Source: Echinometra lucunter (taxonomy: Eukaryota; Echinodermata; Echinoidea; Camarodonta; Echinometridae). Taken from it: a stretch of DNA of 64,000 nt. Positions 33,809 to 44,936 of this stretch are shown here, piece after piece. The DNA lies in contig CM057155.1 of NCBI GenBank assembly GCA_029962745.1, forward strand, positions 34,754,264-34,818,263, in the 5' to 3' direction. Each line of letters begins with the position of its first letter. Position 1 is the stretch's first letter. The notes under the pieces were generated by a model. That model saw only the letters and a program-made list of their open reading frames with translations. It did not search any database and was not told the DNA's origin. The translations under genes were made by a program, and so were the position numbers.

Positions 33809-36800
33809 TCCTAAAACTCACAAGAAGATTGCAATGGCCAAAGCAGTGGTGGCAGAGTTTCCTAACTTGGACAACGATGATGAGGATGGCTATGTAAGTT
33901 TGACATTATGGTAAAATAGGTTTAAGGGCTTGTACAAAGTCGAGCTGGGGATTCTGCAGCAGGGGGAGAATTTTGACATGAGTCCGCAAGTTGACTCGCG
34001 CAGAGACACACAAACTTTGGGACTCCTGCAATATTGTATTACAAGAAATTTTGGGAGTCCATGGTCTTGCACAAAAATATATTGTGAGAGTCCACTTGGA
34101 CTCATGCAGCTCTTTACAAAATTCTACCGCTGCTGCAGCCAGGTGTTGCTTTCCAATTGTTTGGTTACAGCCTGACCTTTCCTCAGCTGCATCAGTATTT
34201 AGGTATAGGCCATAAGTCAAAATAGGGAAATTAATCAAATAGGAAGATTAATTTTTGTCGAAAGTTTTCACTGTAATAACTCAATAGATAGCATTGGCTA
34301 GCCGTTTTATCATTTATGAAGTCACTAATTTCTCTCAGTGCTGTTTTGGTTTGGCGTTTTAGCTTCTTGCTAAAAAACTTAGATAATTTTCTGAAATTTG
34401 ATCTTCTCATCAAATACATAACAATCATGGCATTGTCATTTTTCCCCTCAAAATTATAGTAGAGATAGTCTGTAGAAGGTCAAAGTTTCAGATCACTTCA
34501 AACACAGGCTCATTTGACTTTAATCACCCTGATCCCAATTTCAAAGAAAAAAAAAAGAAAAAAAAAATGCCATCCATTGCAACACATAATTGTACGTATG
34601 AAAGTTGTTAATCCCTGTTTATTCCAATGAGGGTGTTATCATCAATATTTAAATTGATGCCACAAGAAAGTGGTAAGTGTTACACAGCTCTTATCTTCAG
34701 GAAATGATGAATGAACAATTCTGATTATGGCCCACCGGTTAAAGTGGAAAACTTTTGATATGATGTGTACTTTTGGGGAAAGAGCCCTTAACTGGAATAT
34801 CGAAAAAAAATTAAAAGGCCGCGTTGAAATGGAAGTTGCATACAATGTTTCCTTGCAGGCCAATACAAAAAATGAAGGTGATTAAACAAAAGCTTATCAA
34901 GCTATGGTATAAAATAAATTGGCCAATTTGACAACCATTTTGGATTTCTCATTGAGGCATGCATTTCCCGTTGGGGCACCCTTGTTTTCGCATTGTCATT
35001 ACCATTACATTCATATGACCCTCTATAGCCTACCTCTAATTGTAGGAAGCTCTGTCAAAGATATCATGAATATGTCCATCAGTGTTTCTGGGAAAATGCC
35101 ATTACAGTGAATTGCTGTAAGTGTAACAGTATTAATAAATTCTTCAACTTAACACTCACAGTTAGCCTGGTATAATCAAGGAGAGGGCAATTCCGGCCCG
35201 TCAGGATACATATTCAACAGACTCAAAAATGTGCGTGACAGGGACAGAGCACTAAAAAAAGCCACCTGGTCCCAGCTCAAATGGTGGAAAATTGAGGTCT
35301 ACTGCAGAAGTTAAGATCTATGCAGGTAAGTGTTTCCATTTTCAAAGGTACTAGTAATTATATTAATGGAAATGTGAAAAATATGAATTGCCAAGAAATT
35401 GTAGTTGTGAAGAATAAGTAACATTCAACTTGCCTGATGGTCTGTTTTGGAAATCTTTTATTAAATGTTATTTCAGCATTTGCTTTCTCATTGTTATGTC
35501 AAATAATTATTCACTTAAACTTTTCTCAGTTTCAAACAAAAGCAGATTTTGAAAATGAACCAGAACTTGCCATGTATATCATGAAGCTCTGCCATACTGG
35601 CAAACAATAAATGGGCCGCGACGCGACAAAAGGGCCCTTAGCTCTCCAAATGGCTTACGCAGTAAAACCGCGCTAAAGTCAGCGCATATCAGAACGTGCA
35701 GAGCGCGCTGGAAAAAAAAATAAGAACACCAAACCAAAACAAAACACACGTGCAGAAGAAAAAATACAGGAACAGTGACTCTAGACCGATGTTAGTCCGT
35801 TGATTTATCTGGCTCTAGCTGATGATCAAATGTCATACCTTGGATGAATCGGTAAGAGCATTATTATAATTTCTTCAAACAGTTTGTTCCAGTAGAAATT
35901 AGAGGTTTTAAAGGCATTTCGTGCATTATTCAGTTTTAATAGGTGACTGTACCTCGTTTCGTACTACTACTAGTGCCCTGCAACATCAAGCCAAGGCTGC
36001 ATGCAACATGCATAGTTACTTTCAAAGATAAAGTTATTAATACCTGTAATTCCAACATTTAACGTTGTATTATGATATATCCTTCCTCTGTTATTTCTTT
36101 TTCATATTACTGTATAATCTTTAACTATCAATTTTTGTAATTTATTTCATCAGTTGGGCAATTTCTTTAAACCAAGATTGAAGCAGTCACACTCGTACTC
36201 GTAGACGAAGGCCTAACAAATGTTAGTTGTAAGCTCATGTTGTATGATGAGGGGCCCTAAAACTGACAAAAAATTGACAAGCTTTTCCTTTCGTATGCCT
36301 CTAATGGCTGACCTCACTTTAATCTTCATATCCTAGGGAGTAATTGTGCTGAAAATCTCATCAAAATTTGAGTTAGAACAATGTCATTTTCACAAGAAAA
36401 AGCGACGATGTGTCTTAAATAATGTTGAAACAATAGTTGCCGCTAGTTAACGTTAGTAGTTGAATGCACGATATGCCTTACCCTTAAATTCGTTGACGTT
36501 TGTGCAAATCTATTCCACTACAAATACAGTCATGGGACTAGATCTTAACTTCAGACCTGCTTATACCAATCTCTTGAATTTTTTGATACATATTTGAGGC
36601 CTCACTTTTCCCATGCTGAATTTACTAGTCAGGAATTCATTAGCAAATTTTAGCAGAGCTCGAAGTTATATACATGTAGATCTACAGTGAAATAAAGTTA
36701 GGTCTCGGCCCTGGTCTGATCTAGGCTAGCCTATAGACTAGCTGATTTAGGGCCAAACTAGCTAGGACCTTGCCGTAGCTCGGGCTCTGCAAACTGTTTA

Positions 36801-38725
36801 TGTATCACAACCCTGTAAGCACAGACCTGCTTTTAGAAAAAATAAATCAATAGAAAAGGATGAAGTTGAAATGGAGGGGGGGGGGGAGCATGGTAGTGCT
36901 TATAATTGAGAGAAGGATTGGAGGGGGCATATCATTATTCACAAAAAATACCTTGATCCCCCACCCTTCCCATTGTGTATTGCTCGATTTGTCTTCAGTT
37001 TTGAGTGCATTTATTGTCTCTGTAGACTTTCTTTTTTATCAAAGCAATTGAATTACAAAGTGAATTTCAATTATGAGGCATAATGGAATATTTAGTTAAA
37101 TTACTTTTAGATTAATCAAAATTAAAACAATAAATACTAATCACAAAACAACATTACTTAATGGATTAAATGATATTACTGTCTAATATTTCATATTAGA
37201 ATGAATGACACTTTGTATTCCATATTCATATAATGCTGTTAGTGTACTTCACCTGTTCTAAAACAAAATCTGTATATCAGTGTGATTAATCTAAGCAGTT
37301 GGCTGCTTCTAGTGCCATTTCATGTATAATTAAAAGGGATTTTTTTTTTCTTTTTGCAGGCCGTTGATATGGAGCAGCTAAGCCAGGTCATGTTCGTCCC
37401 TATCGTCCTTGTCATCTCCAGGACAATATAGGAATGTTAGACTGTAACTCAGAGGCAAAGCTGGAAGGAGAGGGGTAGGATATGATAACCACATTTAATT
37501 CAATGAGCTGAAAATGTCGGGCCACTGCATTCATATCAGAGGAGGAAGCAGAGGTGATCTAAGATCTTGAAACAATAAATGAAGTTGGATTCTCTTTGCG
37601 TCAACCCAGGATGAACTTCAGAATGATGGATATCCTACAAAATGAACATGGGTATGGCTGTACAGGATGGCACTAGAACCAGTAGTGATTGGAACTTTGG
37701 ATGCCTTAATGATCTATGATCACATCCTTTTAGTGAGTGAATGAACTTACCAAAGCCATGAAAGCTGAGAACGACTCTAAATTATGTGTTAACTGACTAA
37801 CAGCGTCCAGCTGTACTACAGTTGATATTGCTACTACTTTATTGCTACTACTTTAATGAACAAAAGTGCAAAAAATTGACTTTTGTATCTTCATAATTTG
37901 GGTGACAAGTGCCCTAAGAACTTGTGACACATGTTTCAATAGGAGCAATCTCACTTTCAGGATGATATTACCTTCATTTCATAGATAATATTTAATTCCA
38001 AATATCAACTGCGTTTGCTTGCAAAAGCAGACGACTTGAAAAGTAAATTTAAAACTAACAAATTTTTAATTATTGGATTAACGATAAGATCTCTTAAGGT
38101 CATATAGGATTTTTTTTCTTCATGAATTATGTCACATGTGCAATGATCTAAATTTAGATGGAATTGCTTCTTTGTATCTTAACTATACCAACAAAAAAAA
38201 CCCCTACTAGCTAAACTTTGTGAAAGAAAATAATGGGTAGATGTGAAGAGATGTTTTTGGGCACGTGATTTTATTCTATTTTTAAGTGAAAGGAAAGGAA
38301 AGGATGAATTTTATTAGGAAGAAAGCACAAACACTCTCCACTCTTAAATTGATTAGAAACTGAAAGTATTTAACATTTTCAGCTTAATAAAGAGCACCAT
38401 TCCAGTCGGATTTAAATTCCTAATTTGAAGTACAGCATATGTCATCTCTTGTTTTGAATGAAACTAGTTACTAGTATGACAAGTGCAATTAAGGAAAATT
38501 TTATTTCATTCCATGTTGTACTGACCTATTATGTATTTCAAAGTTCACAGTTCACATCTTTTATTGATCCGTATTTCAAGAAACCCAGAAATTTGGATTC
38601 CCACTGGCAGTGCAAATACAAAAGATACACTGTAATTAATAAAATGAACGATGAAGTAAGACTATATAACATAATTCAAGCACACACTTGAAATAACTAC
38701 TCATGATAAGAAGGTGAGTGAAAAT

Positions 38726-38762
<37 letters not shown>

Positions 38763-40805
38763 AAGAAAGCAATCGAGGGAGCTGATGGAGAGCTTGAGAA
38801 ACGAAAGATAAGAACGGTGACGCAGAGAAAAGGCGAGAAAACTAGAGATGGTGGAAAAAGAAGGGAAAGAAAGAGGGAGAGAAAAAGGAACAGAAGGAAA
38901 GATATAGACCGAGTTGGAAGGTATGAAGGAGAGAAAAGAGCTAGCTGACAAAAAGAAACATTAACATGGAAAGAAGCACGGGATTGAGAAATAATTCGAA
39001 TGTTGATGCCTTCTGAATGACTTGTGATTGAGTGGATGATAAATGGTTCTAATTTTTGATGATGTAATAATGAACAAGCATGCTAATAATTATTAAATTG
39101 ATTTTCACTGCATCTTCAACACTAATATTATTTAACAGCAACATAAAATCTATGACACACGTTTGCCAATTAGGGGCAAATCCGTGAAAACTTTAAAAGG
39201 GAGGGACATTAAAAATTCTGAGAATACCCCACCCCTTCCCCCAAAAGACTACTAAAATTGAAGGTGAATTTAAGATGACATTTTTGCTCCAAAATTCACT
39301 TTAAGACAGGCAGATGTTTCATGAAAAATATATGGTGAACAAAGGAGATTTCGCCCCCATCCTCCATGGATCCGCCCCTGGTGAACTCTGACTCCTCTCT
39401 GATTATCTTTCTCTATATCTCCCTGTTAATTTTATGAAAAAAGAAGCAGTCACAAATTTATTTTCGTAAATTTGTGATTGAAATTCACTTAATGACAAAA
39501 GTGTATATTTCACAAAGATTTATAGTGAGCAAAGATGATACGGCCCCTTCCTCCCTGGATATGATGCCCCTGAAACAGAGGCGGCGGAACATCGGGCTCG
39601 GACAAAGAAAGTGGAGGGACCCCTTTTGTCTGCCAAACAATAGGTGCCCCTCCACTTTCATTGTATGAGCCTGACATTCCGCCGCCTCTGCCCTGAAATA
39701 TGACCCCTCTCCTTTTCTATAATCTTTAAATAATATAATCTTTTATACTCGCTACAGAATAGCTTTATTCTCTATTCACAACTCTCTACATAATATAATT
39801 GTTTATATAAAAAAAGTTGATTTCAGCTTAATTGTGATTGGAAATGCAAACGATTTGAAAGCCAATTTCAAGGCCGTCTCACGGACGTGTACAAGGTCAT
39901 TTGAAGGTAATTTTAAAGTCATTTTGAGGTAATATAGCGTTTAGAGAAGACAAAGATAACAAGAAAAATAATATTCTCTCTATTATATAATGTAAGTATC
40001 CGTCATGGTACTAGGAGAACGTTTAAGTAGCCTCTTAGACACGTTAGGAATCTTGGCGAAAATCGTATCAGAAATTGACTCATTTAACCTTGGTCACGCG
40101 CAAATATCAGAACAGCGCGCGTGGAGCAAAAAACATGTTTTTCTAAATTCCTCGATTTAGACACTTAGGGACGGAATTTTGGAAAACCATTTGCATATTC
40201 AGATTCTGCAGCATTTATACTACAAAACAGTGCTGAAAACCCATTTTTGAAAAATTTTGCCCTAAGGGCCCTTTTGTCGCGTCGCGGCCCAAATAGAGTG
40301 TGAACAAAATTGGGACCTGTCAAGGATTGACCCAGGGCCTCTTGTTTGCTGGATGAGATTTCAACCACAAGACCACACATGAACTTGGAGATCTCCTACT
40401 TTAATCTCAACAAGTCAAGATGAGGCCCAGTGTTCAATCCTCAATGGGTCCTGATTTTTGTTCACCCTCTCAATTTATTTTGTGAGCCAGTGCTGCCTCA
40501 TAAAAAATATTACTTTTAAAAAAATCCTAAATTTTTAAACTTTTTATTGCTTGAAGTTGAAACAAAATTTAAAAGATGGGTATAATGTTGTTTTCATATC
40601 TTGTTTGATGCTAGATGAGGTGGATGAGGAAACTTTGACATCGATGACAACATGGTTACAAAACCACATTCAACCTGTGAAACAAGTTAAAGAATGGATG
40701 TTCCTTACAGCAATAAGTAGAGCACTTTACATTCGAAACAACCCATCAACCTCAGTGAAAGAAATAGTCAAGAGATACCCACGCTTGATTGACTAAGATG
40801 GCATG
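33809..40805 (+). CDS. SAMD3-like gene, three C-terminal-region exons (partial, with disruptions)
   Basis: Exons 33809-33893, 35162-35325 and 40615-40805 have good acceptors and GTAAGT/GTAAG donors, and their phases join (0, then 1). They read THKKIAMAKAVVAEFPNL...GY, then LAWYNQGEGNSGPSGYIFNR and LKNVR, then DEVDEETLTSMTTWLQNHIQ and VKEWMFLTAISRALYIRNN, ending IVKRYPRL. The pattern (A..V..EFP.L, W...G...G...RLKNVR, WL...P....V..W...T..R, ..YP.L) matches SAMD3-like proteins, a family much expanded in fish and marine invertebrates whose function is poorly known. Two faults: a run of seven A at 35254-35260 breaks the frame (six would keep it open), and an in-frame TAA lies at 40794-40796 just before the last donor. 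It may be a pseudogene, or the first fault may be a sequencing error. The SAM domain itself is not seen upstream. Confidence 0.55.
33950..34140. repeat. Imperfect inverted repeat in intron
   Basis: 'ctgcagcaggggg' with 'gaattttg' and 'atgagtccgcaagt' at about 33953-33995 is matched in inverted order by 'acttggactcat', 'caaaattcta' and 'ccgctgctgcag' at about 34097-34137. A decayed foldback element. Confidence 0.5.
38710..38950. repeat. GA microsatellite and purine-rich tract
   Basis: A (GA)n run at about 38731-38757 grades into an A/G-rich stretch to 38950. The Arg/Lys/Glu-rich frame and its Ser/Leu/Phe antisense frame are low-complexity artefacts. Confidence 0.85.
39576..39690. mobile_element. 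115-bp hAT-type MITE with perfect 8-bp TSD
   Basis: The ends CAGAGGCGGCGGAA and TTCCGCCGCCTCTG are perfect inverted repeats, with further pairing inward ('gaaagtggaggg' / 'cccctccactttc'). The 8-bp duplication CCCTGAAA flanks it exactly (39568-39575, 39691-39698). It is nested inside the 35613-40290 element. Confidence 0.9.
40312..40385 (-). mobile_element. tRNA-derived SINE relic
   Basis: On the minus strand the sequence has an A-box-like 'tggtcttgtggttgaaat' and, about 35 bp later, a B-box-like 'gggtcaatcc', with spacing typical of a tRNA. Stem pairing is decayed, so this is a tRNA-derived short interspersed element rather than a working tRNA. It lies just outside the right TIR of the 4.7-kb element. 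Confidence 0.55.
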
Positions 40806-41959
40806 GTAAGATATCATATTGTTCTAGTACTTGGAGCTTATTTTGACGAAAAAAAATCATTTGGCTTCAACTCTAAAAGGACTGGGGCCCCCTCATCAAG
40901 ATTTTCCGGAATCTACAAAGATGGCGCCAGAAAATTTTATAACTATTTTCTTTGAAATCTCGCACAACTTTTGAGACTAAATTTGCGACATACAATGGCG
41001 TGCCGAAAATGGCTCATTTTTATACTTTGTGTACAAAGTCAAAGGGAGTTGAAATTCATAAAATGGTGATTATTTTTCATTCTAATTGTTCTGCTTAACT
41101 AATTTAGGGTTTGATTTAGTTGTTAAATGTTCTATAATAATTTCCATTGAAAAAAAACAAAGAAATACATTAGAAATTCTAAAAACAAAGAAATACATAA
41201 GGAAAAATATGGCTTTCACAATTTTTCTTTGTGAAAACCTATTAATGAGATTACAAAGATAATATCTGGAAAGAAACACAAAAATCTTAATTGAAATTGG
41301 TGTTAAATATGCAAATAATGTTTTTTCACAAATAAATTAGCATATTTTAATCATAATAATTAAGGAATAATTATTTTAGGAATTTTTTTTTACACTGGCT
41401 TGTAGTTCATGTTGGAAAGAATATGTGTGCCAAATTTTGGTGCGAACGGCGGCGGAGATCAGAAGGGGGGCCATCATGCCCCCTCCGTTCTCAATACATC
41501 TCAAATAGTAGCGAAAAAAATACACGAGGGCAAAGTGCTATTTGCCCCTGTGAGGCAAAAAAGAGCACCCGTCAACCAAATTATTACTGTAAAGTTGTAA
41601 AATGATCATAAAACTAATGTGCTGTATTAAGCATTGGCCGAGACTAAATAAAACACAAGTTAACTCGGTGAAGTCTGGTAGAGAACTCCTTCTTTATTTC
41701 TGGGCTGCCTCGCCCATATATAGACAAACAAAACCATAGCAACATCACATAATTTACATATTCAAAATACAACAGAATCTAACCAATAAGGGTAAAAAGA
41801 ATGGAGGAGTCTAACTCAAATAGAAGAACCCAATGGAATAAAGAAACCAATAAGAGAGTAAGGAGATGAGGTGAGAGAAGCAGGCTGGGTGACTATGTAA
41901 CAAAGAATGTTGAATTAAATGTTGTACATGAGCATCATACAAAGATAGTGGATGCTTAC
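40806..41959. other. Intergenic or intronic, no gene seen
   Basis: AT-rich. It includes short GC-rich phrases ('ggactggggccccctcatca' near 40880; 'gcgaacggcggcggagatca' near 41440) that look like dispersed-repeat fragments. No coding signal was found. Confidence 0.4.
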
Positions 41960-42451
41960 ATGTACCAAGATTTCACACTGATTGTTATAAGTGTAGCCCA
42001 ATTGTATCTTCTATATTTGAATGGAATAGGCTGGACAATTCGATAAGAAAAGCTCCTTCCATTAATTCATTCAAGAGATTGTTCAAACAAAGTTGTAACT
42101 TGTGAATAGCTCAGGCGATCATACACTACGAGGTACGTGCTTACTCTGAAATATTAACATGATTTATGCACAATGGGGCTAATCAATATTTCCCCTTGGT
42201 TCTGCAACTGAACTAAGTTACTGATTATGCTTATTCTACAAACGAAGTATTCGTTTGTGCCCCATCTATTATTTCTTTGTATATCTATCTGTCATTGTTA
42301 TGGAATTTTATTCTTAACTATTCTGTATATACGTTATGCATTTTGGTGTAAATATGTTCATTCAGGGCCCCATGGAAGACCACTAATTATTGGTGAATGG
42401 GCTACCCTGACAAAAGATTAGAAATAAATAAATAAATAAAAAATGGGTGCT
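41960..42451 (+). mobile_element. 3' end of a second non-LTR retrotransposon family
   Basis: A 5'-truncated copy. The frame reads DFHTDCYKCSPIVSSIFEWN then RLDNSIRKAPSINSFKRLFK and stops at TGA near 42106. This is the typical 'WN.L...IR...S..SFK' C-terminus of CR1/Jockey-type RT proteins. It is followed by a 3' UTR and a tail with 'gggctaccctgac' and (AAAT)n ending at about 42441. It differs from the 25269-30321 element, whose tail is TTGAAAC. Confidence 0.7.
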
Positions 42452-42459
42452 GTCTGGGT

Positions 42460-42570
42460 AGTGTTGCCTTTTAAAACTGATTCAGAGTCATTACTGCCAT
42501 TAAGGGAAGCTTGGCATATGCCTCCCTAACCTTACCATTTAGCAGTGGAGCTATATGTAACTGCATTGCC
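42460..42570 (-). pseudogene. Short duplicate of a retrotransposon gag fragment
   Basis: About 100 bp ('ttactgccattaagggaagc' then 'ttggcatatgcctccctaac') that matches 43262-43370 in the same orientation with scattered substitutions. It encodes the same gag segment on the minus strand, broken here. Confidence 0.55.
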
Positions 42571-42659
42571 CATGTACATGTATGTCTTGGCCAAGCATAT
42601 AATTGAGTCACTTTCTCAAATGTTCTATGGAAAACATCTGCATCATCTGTCTCTCTGTA

Positions 42660-42930
42660 ATTACAAATATACTTTGCCTTGAGAGATTCTTGTTAAAATT
42701 ATAAACAATAAGTGATTTTCAAATAGTACTATTGTCATTTTAAATAGTATTAATAATGTGAGTACTACTGATACAAATAAATAAATTGATGTCTGAAGTA
42801 CTGTGTGATTATCAATAGTAGAACATGTAAAATATAGTCAAATAATGATTTCAATGGTAATGACATAATTACAGTCTAACTTATGCAATCTAAAATAGTT
42901 GACTCGAGATTGGTGCAGTTGAGGGCCATG
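42660..42930. repeat. Dispersed repeat related to 16.2-16.4 kb and 24.3-24.5 kb
   Basis: 'actttgccttgagag', 'aaatagtattaataatg' and 'ttgactcgagattggtgcag' occur in the same order as in 16205-16400 and 24285-24485. A third, diverged copy of a dispersed sequence of unknown type. It lies next to gag fragments here, so it could be part of a retroelement. Confidence 0.6.
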
Positions 42931-43073
42931 CCTTAGCTTAGTCCCTGCTGTCCTATTGGAATTGTGATTTCATGATTCAAATTGAAATTCTAATCTTTTA
43001 TATAGCACGCATTGTCACATACTGCCTCCCGTTTAGACCCTTAGACCCCGCTAGACCCTTAGATGAAAGGGGA

Positions 43074-43361
43074 CTATTTCAACATCTGCTCTTTTAGGAT
43101 TTCCTTTAATCTATGCACATCGTGTGTGGCATGTGCTTCTTCTAAGTAATGTCCAGGTAAGTTTAAGTTTACTGGAAATTCTATGCATCTTTTATCTTTG
43201 TCGACTTTAAGTTGCCTAAATTTCATTTGATATGCTTTGGGTGTCAGGTCATGTTGCCTAAGTATTGTTGCCTCAACTGATTCATAGTCATTACTGTCAT
43301 CAAGAGAGAGTCTGGCATATGCCTCTCTAACCTTGCCATTCAGCAGTGAAGCTAACTGCAA
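43074..43361 (-). pseudogene. Retrotransposon gag (SCAN-like) fragment
   Basis: A 95-codon open frame reading LLNGKVREAYARLSLDDSND then YESVEATILRQHDLTPKAYQ and MKFRQL. The 'L.GK..E.Y.RLS..D..DY......IL....LT...Y...FR' pattern is the capsid C-terminal/SCAN-like region of LTR-retroelement Gag proteins. No zinc knuckle, pol or LTR is present, so it is a fragment, minus-oriented. Confidence 0.65.
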
Positions 43362-43369
43362 TGCTTATG

Positions 43370-44335
43370 TTCAAATTATTTATTTTGTTATTTCTCAAAC
43401 GTTCTTTGGAAATTATTATCTGGACATTATATCTTCAAGAGAGTCCACTGCCCTTGTGAATCACTCACTCCATAACACAAACCAGGCACAAGTACCTAAT
43501 ACACGTATGTTCCATTATTTTGAACATTACCAGAAAAAGTCATTTTGAAGCATACACCTTTGTGACCACTAAATCTCATTAAAACCAGAATAAATAATAG
43601 AACCTTTTCATGTGATAGGCCAGTATTAAAGAAGAAAAAAAGGGTTTTTTGAGGAATAAAAAAAAGTAATGGATGGAAAAAACAGCAATTACAGTTCACT
43701 TTTAACTATTGTGACAAACTTGATGCAGTGTCTTCATCTACAACAAGAATCTCATATCTTCAAGACAGAGCTATGCAGAAATAACTTTGCTCGCAATATC
43801 TTCAACATTTCTTTCAATTTTCATCTCTTTCACAACATTTTTGCATCTTCAGAAACATTCTAAAATACTACGATGGAGTTGGAATCTCTCCTTTCCATCA
43901 GCTACTTGCATGAAAATATCAAACTCTCATCATATAATATACCGGGCCAGAGTCAATACCATAAACACAATCACATATACATGTACATCATGTAAGCCAT
44001 TCAGGAATTGGCTACAGACCAGTTTAGCCTCTATCATCCATCTACAAGTAGTTTTGCTTTCCAAATATGTTCAAGACTAAATTTCCTAGAAGGAGGCTCT
44101 TGATGAGTATGGAAGTATGTAAACTTGAATATTTGGATAACTGATAATACTGCCTCAGTGACAGCATAATGTGAGCTAAAGTGTATCAGTTTCTTTGCTT
44201 AAAATAGTCCCTGTCATATTCTGGTTTATAGTAGAGGTATGTTATGTTCTCTTTACCCCCTTCCCATCCCCATCCCCAAAAGGCTTTTAGGCATTTGTTG
44301 TAAAGAAAATGAAAATGAAAAGTTATTGTAGATAA
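43370..44335. other. Intergenic, nothing recognised
   Basis: AT-rich sequence with several short ORFs of low-complexity or unremarkable composition. No exon, repeat boundary or RNA gene could be supported. Confidence 0.45.
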
Positions 44336-44480
44336 AATAAATGGAAAACTGTTTGAACCTTTTCACATATTCATTACTGGAAGTGCTGGCACTGGAAAGA
44401 GTCATCTAGTTAAATGTATTGACTATGAAGCAACACGTATACTAGCACGAATGATGCTGACCCACATGATCCTGCCAACC
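44336..44480 (+). pseudogene. PIF1/Helitron-type helicase fragment
   Basis: The frame reads KLFEPFHIFITGSAGTGKSH then LVKCIDYEATRILARM. GSAGTGKS is a Walker A motif, and the following 'LVKCI.YEATR.LAR' is typical of PIF1-family helicases found in Helitrons and free-standing PIF1-like genes. The frame breaks after about 45 residues. Only this P-loop segment survives. Confidence 0.65.
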
Positions 44481-44618
44481 TAAACAAACGTCAGAATTGG
44501 GATCTGAATAAAGAGGCTTGAGCTTGCATCCGTAAGTATCCAAAGATGAGTATGATGACATACAGCTCTATTTCAAATTCATATTAAGTATATGCATCGA
44601 TGTCCTTTGGATACTTTT

Positions 44619-44862
44619 TTATGCCTCCACTCACTTAAGGTGGGTGCTGTAGGGATTATGTTTTTGATTTGTCTGTTCCTCCATCTGTCAGTCTTTCCTG
44701 TTTCCTTTCTTGCGATAACTTAAGAACCAATTCTTGATGTGGCCGACACAATGTCATTTTACTAGAACCATATTTTTCCCGTTTTGTACCCTAAATGTAA
44801 CCGAATGCATTTCCCATAAACAAAAGTGATATATTTCTGATCTGCTGAAGGCGGAGGCATAA
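44619..44862. repeat. Small TIR element with TTATGCCTCC ends
   Basis: 'ttatgcctcc' at 44619 and 'ggaggcataa' ending at 44862 are inverted, enclosing about 244 bp that includes 'taacttaagaaccaattctt'. It lies just upstream of the SAM exon. Target duplication not resolved. Confidence 0.55.
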
Positions 44863-44936
44863 ATTTTGATTGTGCGTGGTCAAGGATTTTTCTAGTTTTA
44901 ATTCATTTTTGCCTTGTTTTTGTGTTATATTTTCAG

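Larger units (their letters stand above)
35613..40290. mobile_element. 4.68-kb TIR element of unassigned superfamily
   Basis: The terminal inverted repeats are perfect over 29 bp: the left end begins GGGCCGCGACGCGACAAAAG and continues GGCCCTTAG, and the right end at 40262-40290 is its exact complement. A 4-bp direct repeat AAAT flanks it (35609-35612 and 40291-40294). A 4-bp duplication with GGG-starting ends would fit Sola-type elements, but this is tentative. Subterminal GCGC-rich motifs with 'atatcagaac' occur near both ends (about 35680-35710 and 40090-40125). I find no transposase-like ORF, so it is probably a non-autonomous derivative. It carries a GA microsatellite and a small hAT MITE. 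It sits in the intron between exons 35162-35325 and 40615-40805 of the SAMD3-like gene. Confidence 0.82.

Noticed and set aside
35530..35610. 27-codon frame after an acceptor-like tttctcag (FQTKADFENEPELAMYIMKL...)
   Set aside because: Its phase does not fit the preceding SAMD3-like exon, whereas the exon at 40615 fits exactly. Kept only as an unlikely alternative 3' exon.
36860..37440. Possible exons inside the 4.7-kb TIR element (for example after tttttgcag at about 37360)
   Set aside because: Frames are short, stop early, and show no transposase or host-family motif.
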